A stretch of 64,000 nt of DNA from Sipunculus nudus (lineage: Eukaryota; Annelida; Sipuncula; Golfingiida; Sipunculidae). Shown here piece by piece: positions 51,312 to 61,723 of the stretch (its first letter is position 1; each line of letters starts with the position of its first letter). The notes under the pieces are model-generated. The model saw nothing but the letters and a program-made list of their open reading frames with translations. It did no database searches and was not told the DNA's origin. The position numbers and the translations under genes are program-made. The stretch covers positions 55,757,870-55,821,869 of the forward strand of contig CM049307.1 in the NCBI GenBank assembly GCA_026874595.1, written 5' to 3'.

Positions 51312-51948
51312 ATCAAAGGTATTGATTCATAAGATGCAAGAATGTAAGACCACAGTTGTGATAGTTTGTCGATCAGTCACTAGATGGCAGCACTGGTTGC
51401 TGGCTGAGTATCTGCAGGCTGCCACATCAAAGACTTTTCCAGTGTGAGCGGTATCATATCATGCTAATTATGTGGTTATTCCTCCTCATCAGCAGTGCTG
51501 TGTGGTGCAGATATTCAACCCAGCCCTTGGGTGGCAGGTGCAGCAAAAACATAGTCAGAGGGGACTTTATGCTAGAAGAGACATGCAGGACTTTCTTGCT
51601 GGGCAGGGTTTTCCCTGTGTCATTTGTTCTACCTTGACACATGGCTTTAAATTACATAGGGAGCCTGGCTTTCTTTGATCCTCAGTGCAGCCCAGCAGTA
51701 ATTAATCAAAGAAATTAAAGGAACATGTAATCTTTTGTAAGGCAGTACAATAAGGCATTGAAGCTGCCCAGTCAGGCTGCAGCAGATACAGGCTGGCTTT
51801 GAAGCAGTAACTTTGTTGTTGCCAATAATATAATCTAGCGCATATTGGAATTATTAATGGTAATAACCCGCTGGAAATAGGGATTTTGTGTGTTGCCTTT
51901 TATGTTTTGAACAGGCTCATTAAAAGCTTTGTTGTGGAGACATCAAAG
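51312..51948. promoter_or_regulatory. TCF/LEF-site cluster, five cores in 640 bp
   Basis: Cores lie at 51312 (AATCAAAGG), 51426 (ACATCAAAGAC), 51673 (TTCTTTGATCC), 51708 (TAATCAAAGAA) and 51942 (ACATCAAAGGC). A CTCF-like motif (51376..51391) lies among them. Confidence 0.5.
51376..51391 (+). promoter_or_regulatory. CTCF-like site
   Basis: GTCACTAGATGGCAGC matches the CTCF core CASYAGRKGGC with no mismatch in that core. It lies inside a TCF-site cluster. Not tested. Confidence 0.3.
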
Positions 51949-52439
51949 GCTGAAATAGCTGATGTTCAAAAGAGTCCAAGTCACCTCGTTGTTTGTATGC
52001 CTCCATGTTGGGAGACTTTAATCTGGGGGGGACAGGGATGTCATTCCCTTGGTAGATTTGCATTTTTGCTGTCGGTTCTCTGGTGGAAAACTTGTGTAGT
52101 GCTCATTTTGCCTTGGGGCTCATCAAGTTTCACTCTTACTTTTGTTACTTGCTTGGCCTGGAGAAAGTAGCAGTATTTTCCTCTACTTTGAAAAGTTCTT
52201 TGCGAATGTATATCTGCAAGTCCTCCTTTTTGCGTCTTCTATGCTGATGATGGTATGCTATCACTCAACTAAGACTGCAGAACGTGGCCATCAGTAGTTG
52301 TGGATAGTGAACTTCACACAGCTGATATGGATTTTGTATTGAAAGTGTGAATGGCGTATAAGCACATGCCATGGACTAGTGCTGCCTGCCGATTGAGTGT
52401 ACATTTGGATTTTTCTGTACAATGTATATAATAGCCATA

Positions 52440-53670
52440 TAGAACGCATCATTGATCCCTTTCATCTGTGACTTTCACTTTCTCTGAATGGAAATCTGCA
52501 TCCTGGACTTTTACATTGCTCTTCAGCAGTATATTTATAGCAATTTCCTTTAATTTAATTTTGTATGAATTTAGTTTAAGTATATTTTCCAGCCTCATGT
52601 TTTTAGCTTTAAAAATCATAGGCATTACAACAGTTATGTATGTGTAGTTTTGTTATTTTGGTTTAAAATTTGTTGTAATATATTATTCAGTTGAAGAAAA
52701 GTTATAAATTTTTTTTTGGGAAAGTCTTAATATAATTATCTCTCTCCCCCACACCCCTCCAGGGGAGACATGTTGTTTTCAGTGCATCTGTTTTTGCAAG
52801 TGTGTAAAAAGCCGTTCTAGTTTATAATACATAATAACTTTTATATATTAAATTTCATTTTCTGTATATTCAAGGAAAAAAATCAACTGGGGCCATTTTT
52901 GTCAATAATAATCTGTGTTTAGCCTCTGTGATAACTAATTTCAAGTTGTGTGGAGAAAAATCATGGTATAGATGATGAAAGATAGTAATGTCCTCAGCAG
53001 AACACTCTGAAACCTGGTTTGAGAAAAATATAAAATTGTTACTTAAAATTAAAATTCTTTAATGGTACCTATTACCTCTATTGAATAGCAGTGCCACTCT
53101 GTGGTAACAACTGTGTTTATATGTTATGTATTATAAGTAGTTAAATAAATTTACATGTGTAAGTGTAACTTAAAGTAAAGTATAAATAGACCTAAAAAGT
53201 AAACCATATATTTTAGTACTTTAATTAGATGTCAAATTTCCAGAAGGAACTATTATACTTGAAAGCATGTGCTTGTGAAAGCAAGACATGGGGGGAAATT
53301 CCATTGGTAAGCAGTTGCTATTAGTAATTGTTCTTCTGCTAATGTTATAGGCAGTAATTTATTATCCTGTATTGCACATGTATTCTGAGAAATGGTTACA
53401 CTTTTGTATACTTTTATTGTTACTTACAGTATTAAATCATAATGCTAAGTTTTATTTGGATTATATCGATACCTGTATTATAAAGCAGTATAAAGGGCCT
53501 CATTGATCCCTCTCAACTCTTAGAGGTGAATGGGATTCATCATCCTAGTCTTCTACATTGTTCTTCAATAGTATATTGAATTATTTTTAATTGAATTTCC
53601 ATGCATTTAATATTTGTATATTTTTCATGGCTTGCATGTTTTAGCTTTGAAAATTGAATTTTATAACAGT
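52440..53670 (+). repeat. Two related ~190 bp repeats, 1.05 kb apart
   Basis: Segments 52440..52640 and 53490..53670 share, in order, TCATTGATCCCT, CATCCT, an ACATTG-TCTTCA-AGTATAT block, a TTTTAATT-ATTT block and CATGTTTTAGCTTT-AAA. Both are in direct orientation and clearly diverged. An old duplication or two copies of one interspersed repeat; the sequence between them is ordinary AT-rich intron. Confidence 0.65.
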
Positions 53671-53813
53671 AAAAAAAAATGGTTTAAGTAACTCTGCTTT
53701 AAGTAACTTTGTTTAGGTTACTTTAAATCTAATAAATCTTGCGACTGCCATTGAGATTTTGTTTTGAAAAGTCAATAAAATGCAGGTTAGTATTGAGATG
53801 TAATCATCAGACT

Positions 53814-53871
53814 CTTTGATGCATGGCCTAGCCATTTAAAGCAAACAGCGGCGTCACTTTCAAGATCAAAG
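53814..53871. promoter_or_regulatory. Paired TCF/LEF-type sites
   Basis: CTCTTTGATGC (core 53814..53820) and AAGATCAAAGATG (core 53865..53871) lie 51 bp apart in opposite orientation. Confidence 0.4.
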
Positions 53872-54997
53872 ATGTGCAAATACAGAGCACAGATGAGTGG
53901 GAAGACAGGGAAATGTCATTGATAGGTCCTGCCCACAGATGAACTAGGCTGAGTTTCGCCTGATTGGACATTTGTTTGTTCAGTATTCGACCCGACCTGC
54001 CTCCAGCCAGCTTTCCGATATAATGGCTCACACTTCACTTAGATTTTATGATTTAAAGGTATATTATTCCTCATTATTTAATATTATAAACCTGAAAAAA
54101 TGTGTAAAACAGTGTTTTTCTAGCAGAAAATAAATATATGTTTATAATTTATAATAAAATGATAAAACCTGAAGTGGAAAAGTGTAATATGTATACTCGT
54201 GTTTATAATTTATTGGGCCAAAGGTGGGTTAGTAAATTGGTTTGTTCTTATATAGGTCAATCAATATACCTGCATATATTATAATCTTCAACAAAATCTA
54301 ATATTGATTTGCATACCCCCATCAGTTCTATCATATTTTGTTTATATATTTTTGAGCCAATAAAAAAACATAAGCTATAAGATAATGAACATAGGCATTC
54401 CAGTGTATGACCAATCACTTTGAAATGATCAGTGATATATTTATTATCCATTATGGTGATAAGGTAGCATATGTTTGTGATGATTGAGAACCAACCAAGC
54501 CCATTTGATAGAGGTGACCCCTCTCTTATCACTGAGAGCTGCCAGAGCCCGCCTGGCGAGTGTGCCAAGTGAGCGATTCCTTTGAAGTTTATTTAGTATG
54601 CGGACATGACAGTGGTCATAGCTGTCTTCATGAGTGAAGGCCAAAGTCTGCATGATCGGGAGTTTTTACTCTCGGGAGTGCCATTTTGCCAGTCAGTTGA
54701 GTCATGTGAGGAAAGCCCTTTAGAGGACTTGGCGAGGTAAACTTGGGTGATCATCCAGCCCGCAGGGAAACCAAAGGATCAGGGACCTGTCAGTAATGCA
54801 ATTTTCCTTTCAGCAGGGACCAGCCATGCAACTTAAACGAGGCAATCAAGTAGCAGTCATTTTAGCAAACCTTAGCTAGAGGGCAGCTCAGGCTGGCAAA
54901 CCAGGGAAAATTGTGGTCCGTCAAACCTGCACCATATTGTCTTATTAATTATGCATGTCATAGGAATGAAGGATTAATGCCAGGGCAGTAAGCAGGG

Positions 54998-55144
54998 CTT
55001 TGATGTGTTCAGCGCGGGGCCTTTGATCGTTCATGGGATCAACACACTTTGAAGTACACTGCATAAACAAAGGGCTAGACTCTATAGGCAGATTACCCTC
55101 GACTCTTTGATGAGCAGCGGTGGATAGCTGCTCCGCACTTTGAT
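54998..55144 (-). promoter_or_regulatory. Densest TCF/LEF-site cluster, four cores in 147 bp
   Basis: GGCTTTGATGT (54998..55004), GCCTTTGATCG (55021..55027), CTCTTTGATGA (55105..55111) and CACTTTGATCAC (55138..55144) all point the same way. A related CACTTTGAAG lies at 55045. The cluster ends 153 bp upstream of an axin exon, in a non-repetitive block. Confidence 0.6.
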
Positions 55145-55297
55145 CACTTAAATTTTATTCAAGTTAATGCCATTAAAATGAGCCTGGTTTACTTTGGTTT
55201 GGATTAATGTCTTTGCTGAGACTGGCCTCAATTCGATTGCTGGTTATGCTATGTTGGGCCTGCCTCTGATCGGACTGTCTTTGACTGTTCATTCCAG

Positions 55298-55409
55298 TGA
55301 TGGTGTCCCAGCGTATGGTAGCAAGAAATGGAAGAAACAACAACAATCGCTCATGAAACGGAGCATGCAGAAAAATATAGACACCGCGTTGAACCACCCC
55401 TTTGTACCG
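55298..55409 (+). CDS. axin: Axin, exon upstream of the GSK3-binding helix
   Basis: One leading base completes Val374. The exon then encodes 37 residues (375-411) starting DGVPAYGSKKWKKQQQ and ending NHPFVP. DGVPAY matches vertebrate DGIPPY and is followed, as there, by a basic segment. The acceptor is GTTCATTCCAG and the donor CACCCCTTTGTACCG|GTAAGT, phase 0. The Lys/Gln-rich middle has no assigned function. Confidence 0.93.
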
Positions 55410-56620
55410 GTAAGTAGCTAGTTTCTCTTTTGACTTTTTCTGCCATACTATCATCCCCCCTTTCAGTTGAGGATGTCACTATTGTCTCTCAGCTGTGAGT
55501 GACCTGAAGGGTTTTGAGCAGATGGTCGTAGTCCCACTCGAGCTGGTGTGAGGTCATTATGGGATGTTAACCTCGCGCCCCCTTAATCCTCCCTAAATGG
55601 AAGATGTCAGTCACTGTCGGGGATTAGTGGGCGGGATGTCCTTTATAGTATCGTTTAGGGACAATATCATTACCAACTGACCATGAAAAATTATATTATA
55701 ATGCTAGTGCTCGTGGCATTTGCCAATTAACAGAGACTTAGCAATCTTGTTAATGGGTGAGTATCATTTTTGACTTTTTCTAATTGCAAGATCATTTTAA
55801 TTAATTTGAATTTTGAAAAAAAAAATCCATTTTTAAAAGGATTCTTTTATATAAATCAGTCATTTAATAAACTTAATTAGAGTTTTAAATATCACTTTGA
55901 ATTAATTGAAATACATGCTAATTTGGGACAAGTAAATGGATAGCTTAATTCTATGTATTATATGTATTTCCTGAATTGGGCTTTCATGACAAAAAAAACA
56001 AGTTCATCAGTTTTAAGGATTTATTATAAATGCAGATGTTTTGGTTTCAGTGCTATGTTGTGACTTTAATCTTATTGTTTCTTTAATGCCATTATACCAG
56101 CAAGACATCACCCATAAACACTGTACATAAGTGATGAAAAGCCAGGGCACAATATAATTGAGATAGATATTGACTTGATCAATCTTGAAATAATGTATCA
56201 TGTATCATTATAATCATTTTAGGTTGTCAGTCCTCTTGTACAAATTTTAAAATAGTGAAGTATTTAAGTAATTAGGTACTGCTGTTATTTTTATCACAAG
56301 GTTTATGCATATACTGTGGTGTGAAATTTATTGAAGAAATATAAATCCACTTACGACACATTCCAAATCCAGCTTGTGTAAGATTATGAGTTTTTATAAA
56401 AAGAGTATACTTCACACAGTATACAAGTGAGTTGAAAGTGATGTTGTACAAACCAGAACTGCTGTCACCTGGATGGATTTAACCCAAAATCATAATTTAC
56501 ATAATATCACCCAAAATTTAGTTCAAATATTAGCATGCCATCAGTGCTTAAAAAAAGCCCATTTTATTCTATGTTCTCTTTTTAAGGCATACATTGAAAA
56601 TGTACTTCATTTGTTTGCAG
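55410..56620 (+). other. axin intron (1.2 kb)
   Basis: A short AT-rich intron with a GTAAGT donor and a TTGTTTGCAG acceptor. No TCF core, repeat or gene was noticed. Confidence 0.9.
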
Positions 56621-56749
56621 CGCACTGATCGAGCTCCGAAAGATCGCAACATAGCCGAGACGGATCCCCCAAAGTTTGCGGAGATGTTGATAAAGAGGCT
56701 GGAGAAAGTGGTGGAGGACCAGCAGAGAACAGACAGGTTGAACGAAATG
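56621..56749 (+). CDS. axin: Axin, GSK3-binding exon
   Basis: The exon encodes exactly 43 codons (residues 412-454), phase 0 at both ends, with acceptor TTTGCAG and donor GAAATG|GTAGGC. It contains KFAEMLIKRLEKVV (429-442), which matches the human GSK3-interaction helix KFAEELIHRLEAVQ. The hydrophobic residues spaced as Phe430, Leu434, Leu438 and Val441 are kept; the leucines are known to be essential for GSK3 binding in vertebrate axin. This segment lets axin bring GSK3 to beta-catenin. The following acidic-basic stretch continues as a helix into the next exon (FAEEEEQ). Being a symmetric exon, it could be skipped without a frameshift, which would remove GSK3 binding. Confidence 0.97.
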
Positions 56750-57059
56750 GTAGGCTACGTCACAACCCCTCTCTCCACACGTACCTTCACTCCCTCAAAC
56801 TCACCCACACATACACATTTAATGCAGGGGCAGTGGGGAACAGAATGATCATCTTCATAAAGGGGAACTGATGTAGACCTTGGTCTATAATAATATTATT
56901 TGCCACAAAAAATGAAAAATCCAAGTGCATTATAGAGCACCTAGAAATATAAGACAGTTGTTACCTCCACTGGGAAAACCATGTTTTCAACCATCTGTGT
57001 GTTTATCTGTTTGATTGTTAGCAGGGTTATGTAAAAATGATTCAGCTCATATCTACAAA

Positions 57060-57905
57060 ATATTTTTGGGACAGACATGAACCATGGAAGGACTTTATAT
57101 TCACAAAACTCTTTGAGGGGCAGACATGATCCATGGAAGGACTTTATATCCACATAACTTTCTTGAGGGGCAGACATGATCCATGGAAGGACTTTATATC
57201 CACAAAACTTTCTTGAGTGGCAGACATGATCTATGGAAGGACTTTATATCCACAAAACTTTCTTGAGTGGCAGACATGATCCATGGAAGGACTTTATATC
57301 CACAAAACTTTCTTGACGGGCGAACATGATCCATTGAATAACTTCATCCACAAAATTTTCTTGAGGGGCAGACATGATCCATTGAAGGACTCTATCTACA
57401 AAACTTTCTTGAGGGGCAGACATGATCCATGGAAGGACTTTATATCCACAAAACATTCTTGTGGGGCAGACATGATCCATAGAAGGACTTTATATCCACT
57501 TAACTTTCTTGAGGGGCAGACATGATCCATGGAAGGACTTTATATCCACAAAACATTCTTGTGGGGCAGACATGATCCATGGAAGGACTTTATATCCACA
57601 AAACATTCTTGTGGGGCAGACATGATCCATGGAAGGACTTTATATCCACAAAACTTTCTTGAGTGGCAGACATGATCTATGGAAGGACTTTATATCCACA
57701 AAACTTTCTTGACGGGCGATCATGATCCATTGAATAACTTCATCCACAAAACTTTCTTGAGGGGCAGACATGATCCATTGAAGGACTCTATCTACAAAAC
57801 TTTCTTGAGGGGCAGACATGATCCATTGAAGGACTGTATCCACAAAACCTTTTTGAGGGGCAGACATGAGCTATGGAAGGACTATATCAACAAAACTTTT
57901 TTAAT
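57060..57905. repeat. Minisatellite, ~50 bp units, about 17 copies
   Basis: The unit is GGGGCAGACATGATCCATGG, then AAGGACTTTATATCCACAAA and ACTTTCTTGA: 50 bp, with shorter variants (about 44-47 bp) missing bases around TTTATAT. A block of variant units, marked by GACGGGCG and ATTGAATAACTTCATCC, occurs twice with a 397 bp offset (57314 and 57711), so part of the array grew by larger-scale duplication. Confidence 0.95.
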
Positions 57906-59196
57906 GACAGCTTTGAGCCAGGGAAGGAATTGTTAAAGTTTTGTGCATCTCGAGAGAAAATGGCTGTTCCAACTGGGTCACTTGGCTTTCTACTGAATGC
58001 CCTATGGGTACTTTTATGGGTAGCTCAGTTTTAGTCTTTCAGTGTACAGTGAATACAAGATATCTCAGAATCAGAAGTGGTATTACCAGAAGGCAGGAAT
58101 TGAGTAAAAGGATGTTTACTTGACATTTATTTGCATAATTGTATGTAACAGAAGTTCTCAAGGATGGGTCACTTTACTATGGTTCCATAGCTGGTCATGG
58201 CTACCTCCTTGGGAAAGATGAGATCTAGTTTCTTACTGAAAAAGCACCATAGTTCAGCTAGGTTGTGACAGGGGCACTGTAGTTACTACCTGGCCGAAGT
58301 TTGTAAGATTTTCTGCCCTTAGTAAGATTTTATAGTGAAATCAAAAGGGTACCTATTGGTGTGCATTAACTTCCAGGTTTAATGAAAAAAATAGCTGTTG
58401 GAAAAATACCACGTTGAAAAATAAAATTAAAAAAAAAAAACTAAATTTGCTTTTAACTAGTTATACTGAATGGATAATGATTCATTATTATTTGCTTGAA
58501 TTACATTATCATTTGGCAGGTGATGCACGAAATCAGATAAGTTTCAAGGAAAACTTTATAAATTTCACAAAAAAGGTTAATACATTGAGAGTAAAATTGG
58601 CAATATTATGGAATTATTTTGACTCCCAAGTGTCATCTTCAGTGTGAACCTGTCACAAAGTGTGTTCATGAGAAAAATTAATATGTTAGTTATAGATGGT
58701 CAAATTGGGTAGGTCTGGTATGATCTGACAGACATCACCAACACCCATGTCTCCTGACATGGGGGCAGATTTTCAGCTCCGGCATTATGCTTTCAGCCCA
58801 TCAACTCTTCATATCACTTTTCCCAACTGTCCACCATATCTTAGGCAGGTCGAGGAGTTATCAAACTTTTCCCTTTTATGTATGCTATGTCATTAATTCC
58901 TATCAAGCGATTGATTGATCAGATTGTTCAAAGGCCCCAGGCGACTTGTTCATTCTGTGGTCCCAAACCTTGGGGAAGAACGTCAAAAGAAGAGGGCAGA
59001 GTGATTGCATTACCCAAGATTCAAGTCTTGATAGGTTTGGCTTGTTTGATTGTCATCTGCATGCCAAAACTGACACGTGAAATACGTCGCGTTTGAAAGG
59101 GGGATGAGGATCCTGAAGCCCCCTGTCAATTTGTCCTGCCACATTGGACTGTCTCTGCTGATGAAAAACTATTGCAGGGTAATGCTAGCCAGCCGT

Positions 59197-60309
59197 CTTT
59201 GATGCAGAGGGGCTTTATAAGCCTTTATGACATGTAGTATAATCATAACTGAAAGAACATCAAAGGGCATGCGATCAGGTGTTGACACGGATTGATTTTT
59301 CCATATCCCCACATCAAAGGGCCAGCCTGTGTAGTCAGACCTCCAATTTAATTAGTAAATTGTCTGTGGCCATCGCTGGTCGTGCTGCTTGTGATCCCGT
59401 CACTTTGTGCCAGACAAAGTGAGGCCAAAACTTTTCCCAAGCGACCCGCTCCCCTGATTAGGTTTTGATAGAAGGGGCCCCGGCTTTGTCACAGCGCTGC
59501 CACAGAATAAGCAGCGCTGCAGATCAAACACACATCAGTGTCGCTCGCTGCAGCATTTCAAGGAAGACATGCAGCCGTGAGTTTATCAGCAGAAATTGCT
59601 GGCCTGACAGTTTGAATATTGATGGGGTTAAGACATTGCGGCACCTTTTCGTTCTCTGATACCTTCTCATGTGAAGTGAAGGCAGAAGGTGACATGATCA
59701 CTGCAACAGCCAGCTATTGACTCCCGAGCAGATCAGCAAATTTATATTTTATCTGCCAACACGGTACTGACAAGACAGCTTGATTATTGACAAGGGACCT
59801 GGATCAACGGGCCAGCATGGTGGCTGCCACGGTCATAGCCAGCACCAATCCTGTTAACTGTGAACTTCACTAGGGGATTGTTAAGTTAATACACTTGTGC
59901 TTTAACTATGGGAGTAAAGCTGCATTGATTTAGCAGCATACCAGACGCAGCCCAGGTGTTGTAAGCGGACGGAACTGGGAAAAGAAGGGGAAACACCATC
60001 ACTGCTGCCACCTCAAGATATGATGGACACTGTCGACTGTTTTGCGTGCATGATGGTTTGTTTTATCTCGTTATGTGATCCAGTGTTTTATTTTGTTTGT
60101 TTTTTTGTTAAAAACTTGGGTATCACTTGTTAGGCTTCATTTAACTTGCCGAAAGACTTGATTGATTGAAACTAGGATCCCTTCCCTGAAAGGCAATTGT
60201 TAAATATCCATTGTCAGCCATGTTCTTGCCCAATGCAAAACCAAATCACTCGTTCTTTCATCCACGCCAGATCTACTAATGTTGTAGAAACATCTCCGGT
60301 AGATCAAAG
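59197..60309. promoter_or_regulatory. TCF/LEF-site cluster
   Basis: Cores lie at 59197 (GTCTTTGATGC), 59269 (ACATCAAAGGG), 59313 (ACATCAAAGGG) and 60303 (AGATCAAAGGC). The first three fall within 123 bp. The block is unique and GC-richer than the AT-rich sequence to its left. Confidence 0.45.
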
Positions 60310-60956
60310 GCATTACTTGCTTTAATCTGTCCAACAGAATAGCTACATATGATAATTGTATTGTGCATTTGTAAGCATAGAAAGAGATAAAACTGATCAA
60401 ATTTGTGTGTCGCTTTAGCCATCATATTCTATGCGGGTAGTTAAAAACTTCTGCTGCTTAAAGTATACATATGAAGTTGTCATAGGTTCTAGTGAGAAAG
60501 GTTTTGAATGTCCCCATCTGGGACAGAATTCTCTTAAGCTTAGACATAACTGGTGTTGGTTTGAAGTGTTATTTTCATAGAAATCCTCTTTATTTTCCCC
60601 TTTTTTAGGGTCACATTATATCTTTCCTTAGCAGATATAATTACAATTAAACCATTTACATGTATTATGTCATCAGACTTGGAAATTGAATTGACCAATC
60701 AGATCAAAAGAGATAAGCAGTGTACTGGAGTCTGGTATCGTATTTTCACTCATCAACTAATTTACAGTACTTTTGAAGTATTTTTTTTCACCAGATAAGG
60801 GGGGACATTTAAGTTGCAGAGTTCTACACATTTTTTTCCCCGAGTGCAGCTGGCTTTTGGAACTAAAGATGCAAGTTTTCAACTCCCACAGTGTATGACT
60901 GATGTAAGATAGTGATTATGTAATACGCATATTAATGTATATTTTTTCCCCCACAG

Positions 60957-61723
60957 TTTGCCGAAGAAGAGGAACAAGTGGTGGTGAATAAGTCACATAT
61001 TTCGGCAAATACTTCAGCTGTTCACCACTCAAGGCCGACGCCGTCGTCCTCCTCCACGTCGTTGCCACTGGCACCAGTCTTGTGGGCCGCAGCTCAAATG
61101 GAGGAGAAAGACCGGAATGAAAGTGCACAGAGCATTTTAGAGGAGCATTGCTCGAGAATTTGGGACAATTCCGCGGGGCAAACACCCAGCAGGTCCCCTG
61201 GCCGCCATTCCCCCGGCTCAAAATCACCAGAACGTTTCCGTCGTGCACCTGCATCGGCTACTAGTTTGCCTGGTACTTTGTATCCTAAATCACACCACCA
61301 CAAAAGAAAGGACAGGGAATATACATCCACGCTTTCGTTTGATAGTGGGATGGGTGATGAGCGGTCGGGAGTGTTCTTTGACCATTACGAGAGCCGCCAT
61401 AAACATGTCCACCACCATCATCACCATCATCATGTGAGTAAAGATACAAAGACAAAACAACAAATTGAGATAGAAGCGCAGCGTAACACAATATATTACT
61501 TATCAAAAGATACTGTGTCTGGAAGGACGATGTTTGAAAGCCATAATACCTCAGGGAATCGCGAGGATGTGCGTGCGTGGCAAAGGGACAGCAAGCGCTC
61601 AGGTGGTCACCCCAAGCGGGGTTCGGACTCCAACAGCAGTGTTATTGACAGTGGGGTGAGCTTACCCTTTGACAGACCGTCTGCCTTGAATGTGCCAAAC
61701 CTGCAGGACCCTAACAACGAAAA
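60957..61723 (+). CDS. axin: Axin, beta-catenin-binding and His-rich exon
   Basis: This 767 bp exon encodes residues 455-709 plus two bases. It opens FAEEEEQ, continuing the helix after the GSK3 site. QSILEEHCSRIW (512-523) corresponds to the human beta-catenin-binding helix ESILDEHVQRVL. It is followed by proline-directed serines, TPSRSPGRHSPGSKSPERF (530-548), matching the human TPGRQSPGPGHRSP segment; such sites are targets of GSK3 and related kinases. HKHVHHHHHHHHVSK (602-615) matches the His-rich region before EAEA in vertebrate axins. It ends DPNNEK, just before the conserved IMQW-type segment of the next exon, off the window. The acceptor is CCCCACAG and the donor GAAAA|GTGAGT, phase 2. 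The DIX domain is not in this window. Confidence 0.96.

Larger units (their letters stand above)
42552..55297 (+). other. axin intron (12.7 kb)
   Basis: The intron contains the CTGTAGATTC element (46019..47337), a 342 bp MITE (50853..51194), a pair of related repeats (52440 and 53490) and most of the TCF clusters. GC-richer unique blocks lie at about 44680..45530, 47450..50350, 51340..52400 and 54480..55200. Isolated TCF cores also occur at 43935, 45057 and 47486. The open frames inside the GC-richer blocks, up to 150 codons, overlap on both strands and show no domain. Confidence 0.85.
56750..60956 (+). other. axin intron (4.2 kb)
   Basis: The intron contains the 57.06-57.9 kb minisatellite, AT-rich sequence to about 58.7 kb, and a GC-richer unique block at 58.7-60.4 kb carrying TCF cores (59197..60309). 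Open frames through the minisatellite are repeat artefacts. The acceptor is CCCCCACAG at 60956. Confidence 0.9.

Noticed and set aside
57283-57936. Repeat proteins with KTFLRGRHDP units, and the minus-strand equivalents; also considered a CRISPR-like array
   Set aside because: The frames follow from shortened minisatellite units and break where the 50 bp period resumes. There are no spacers, and CRISPR is not expected in animal DNA.
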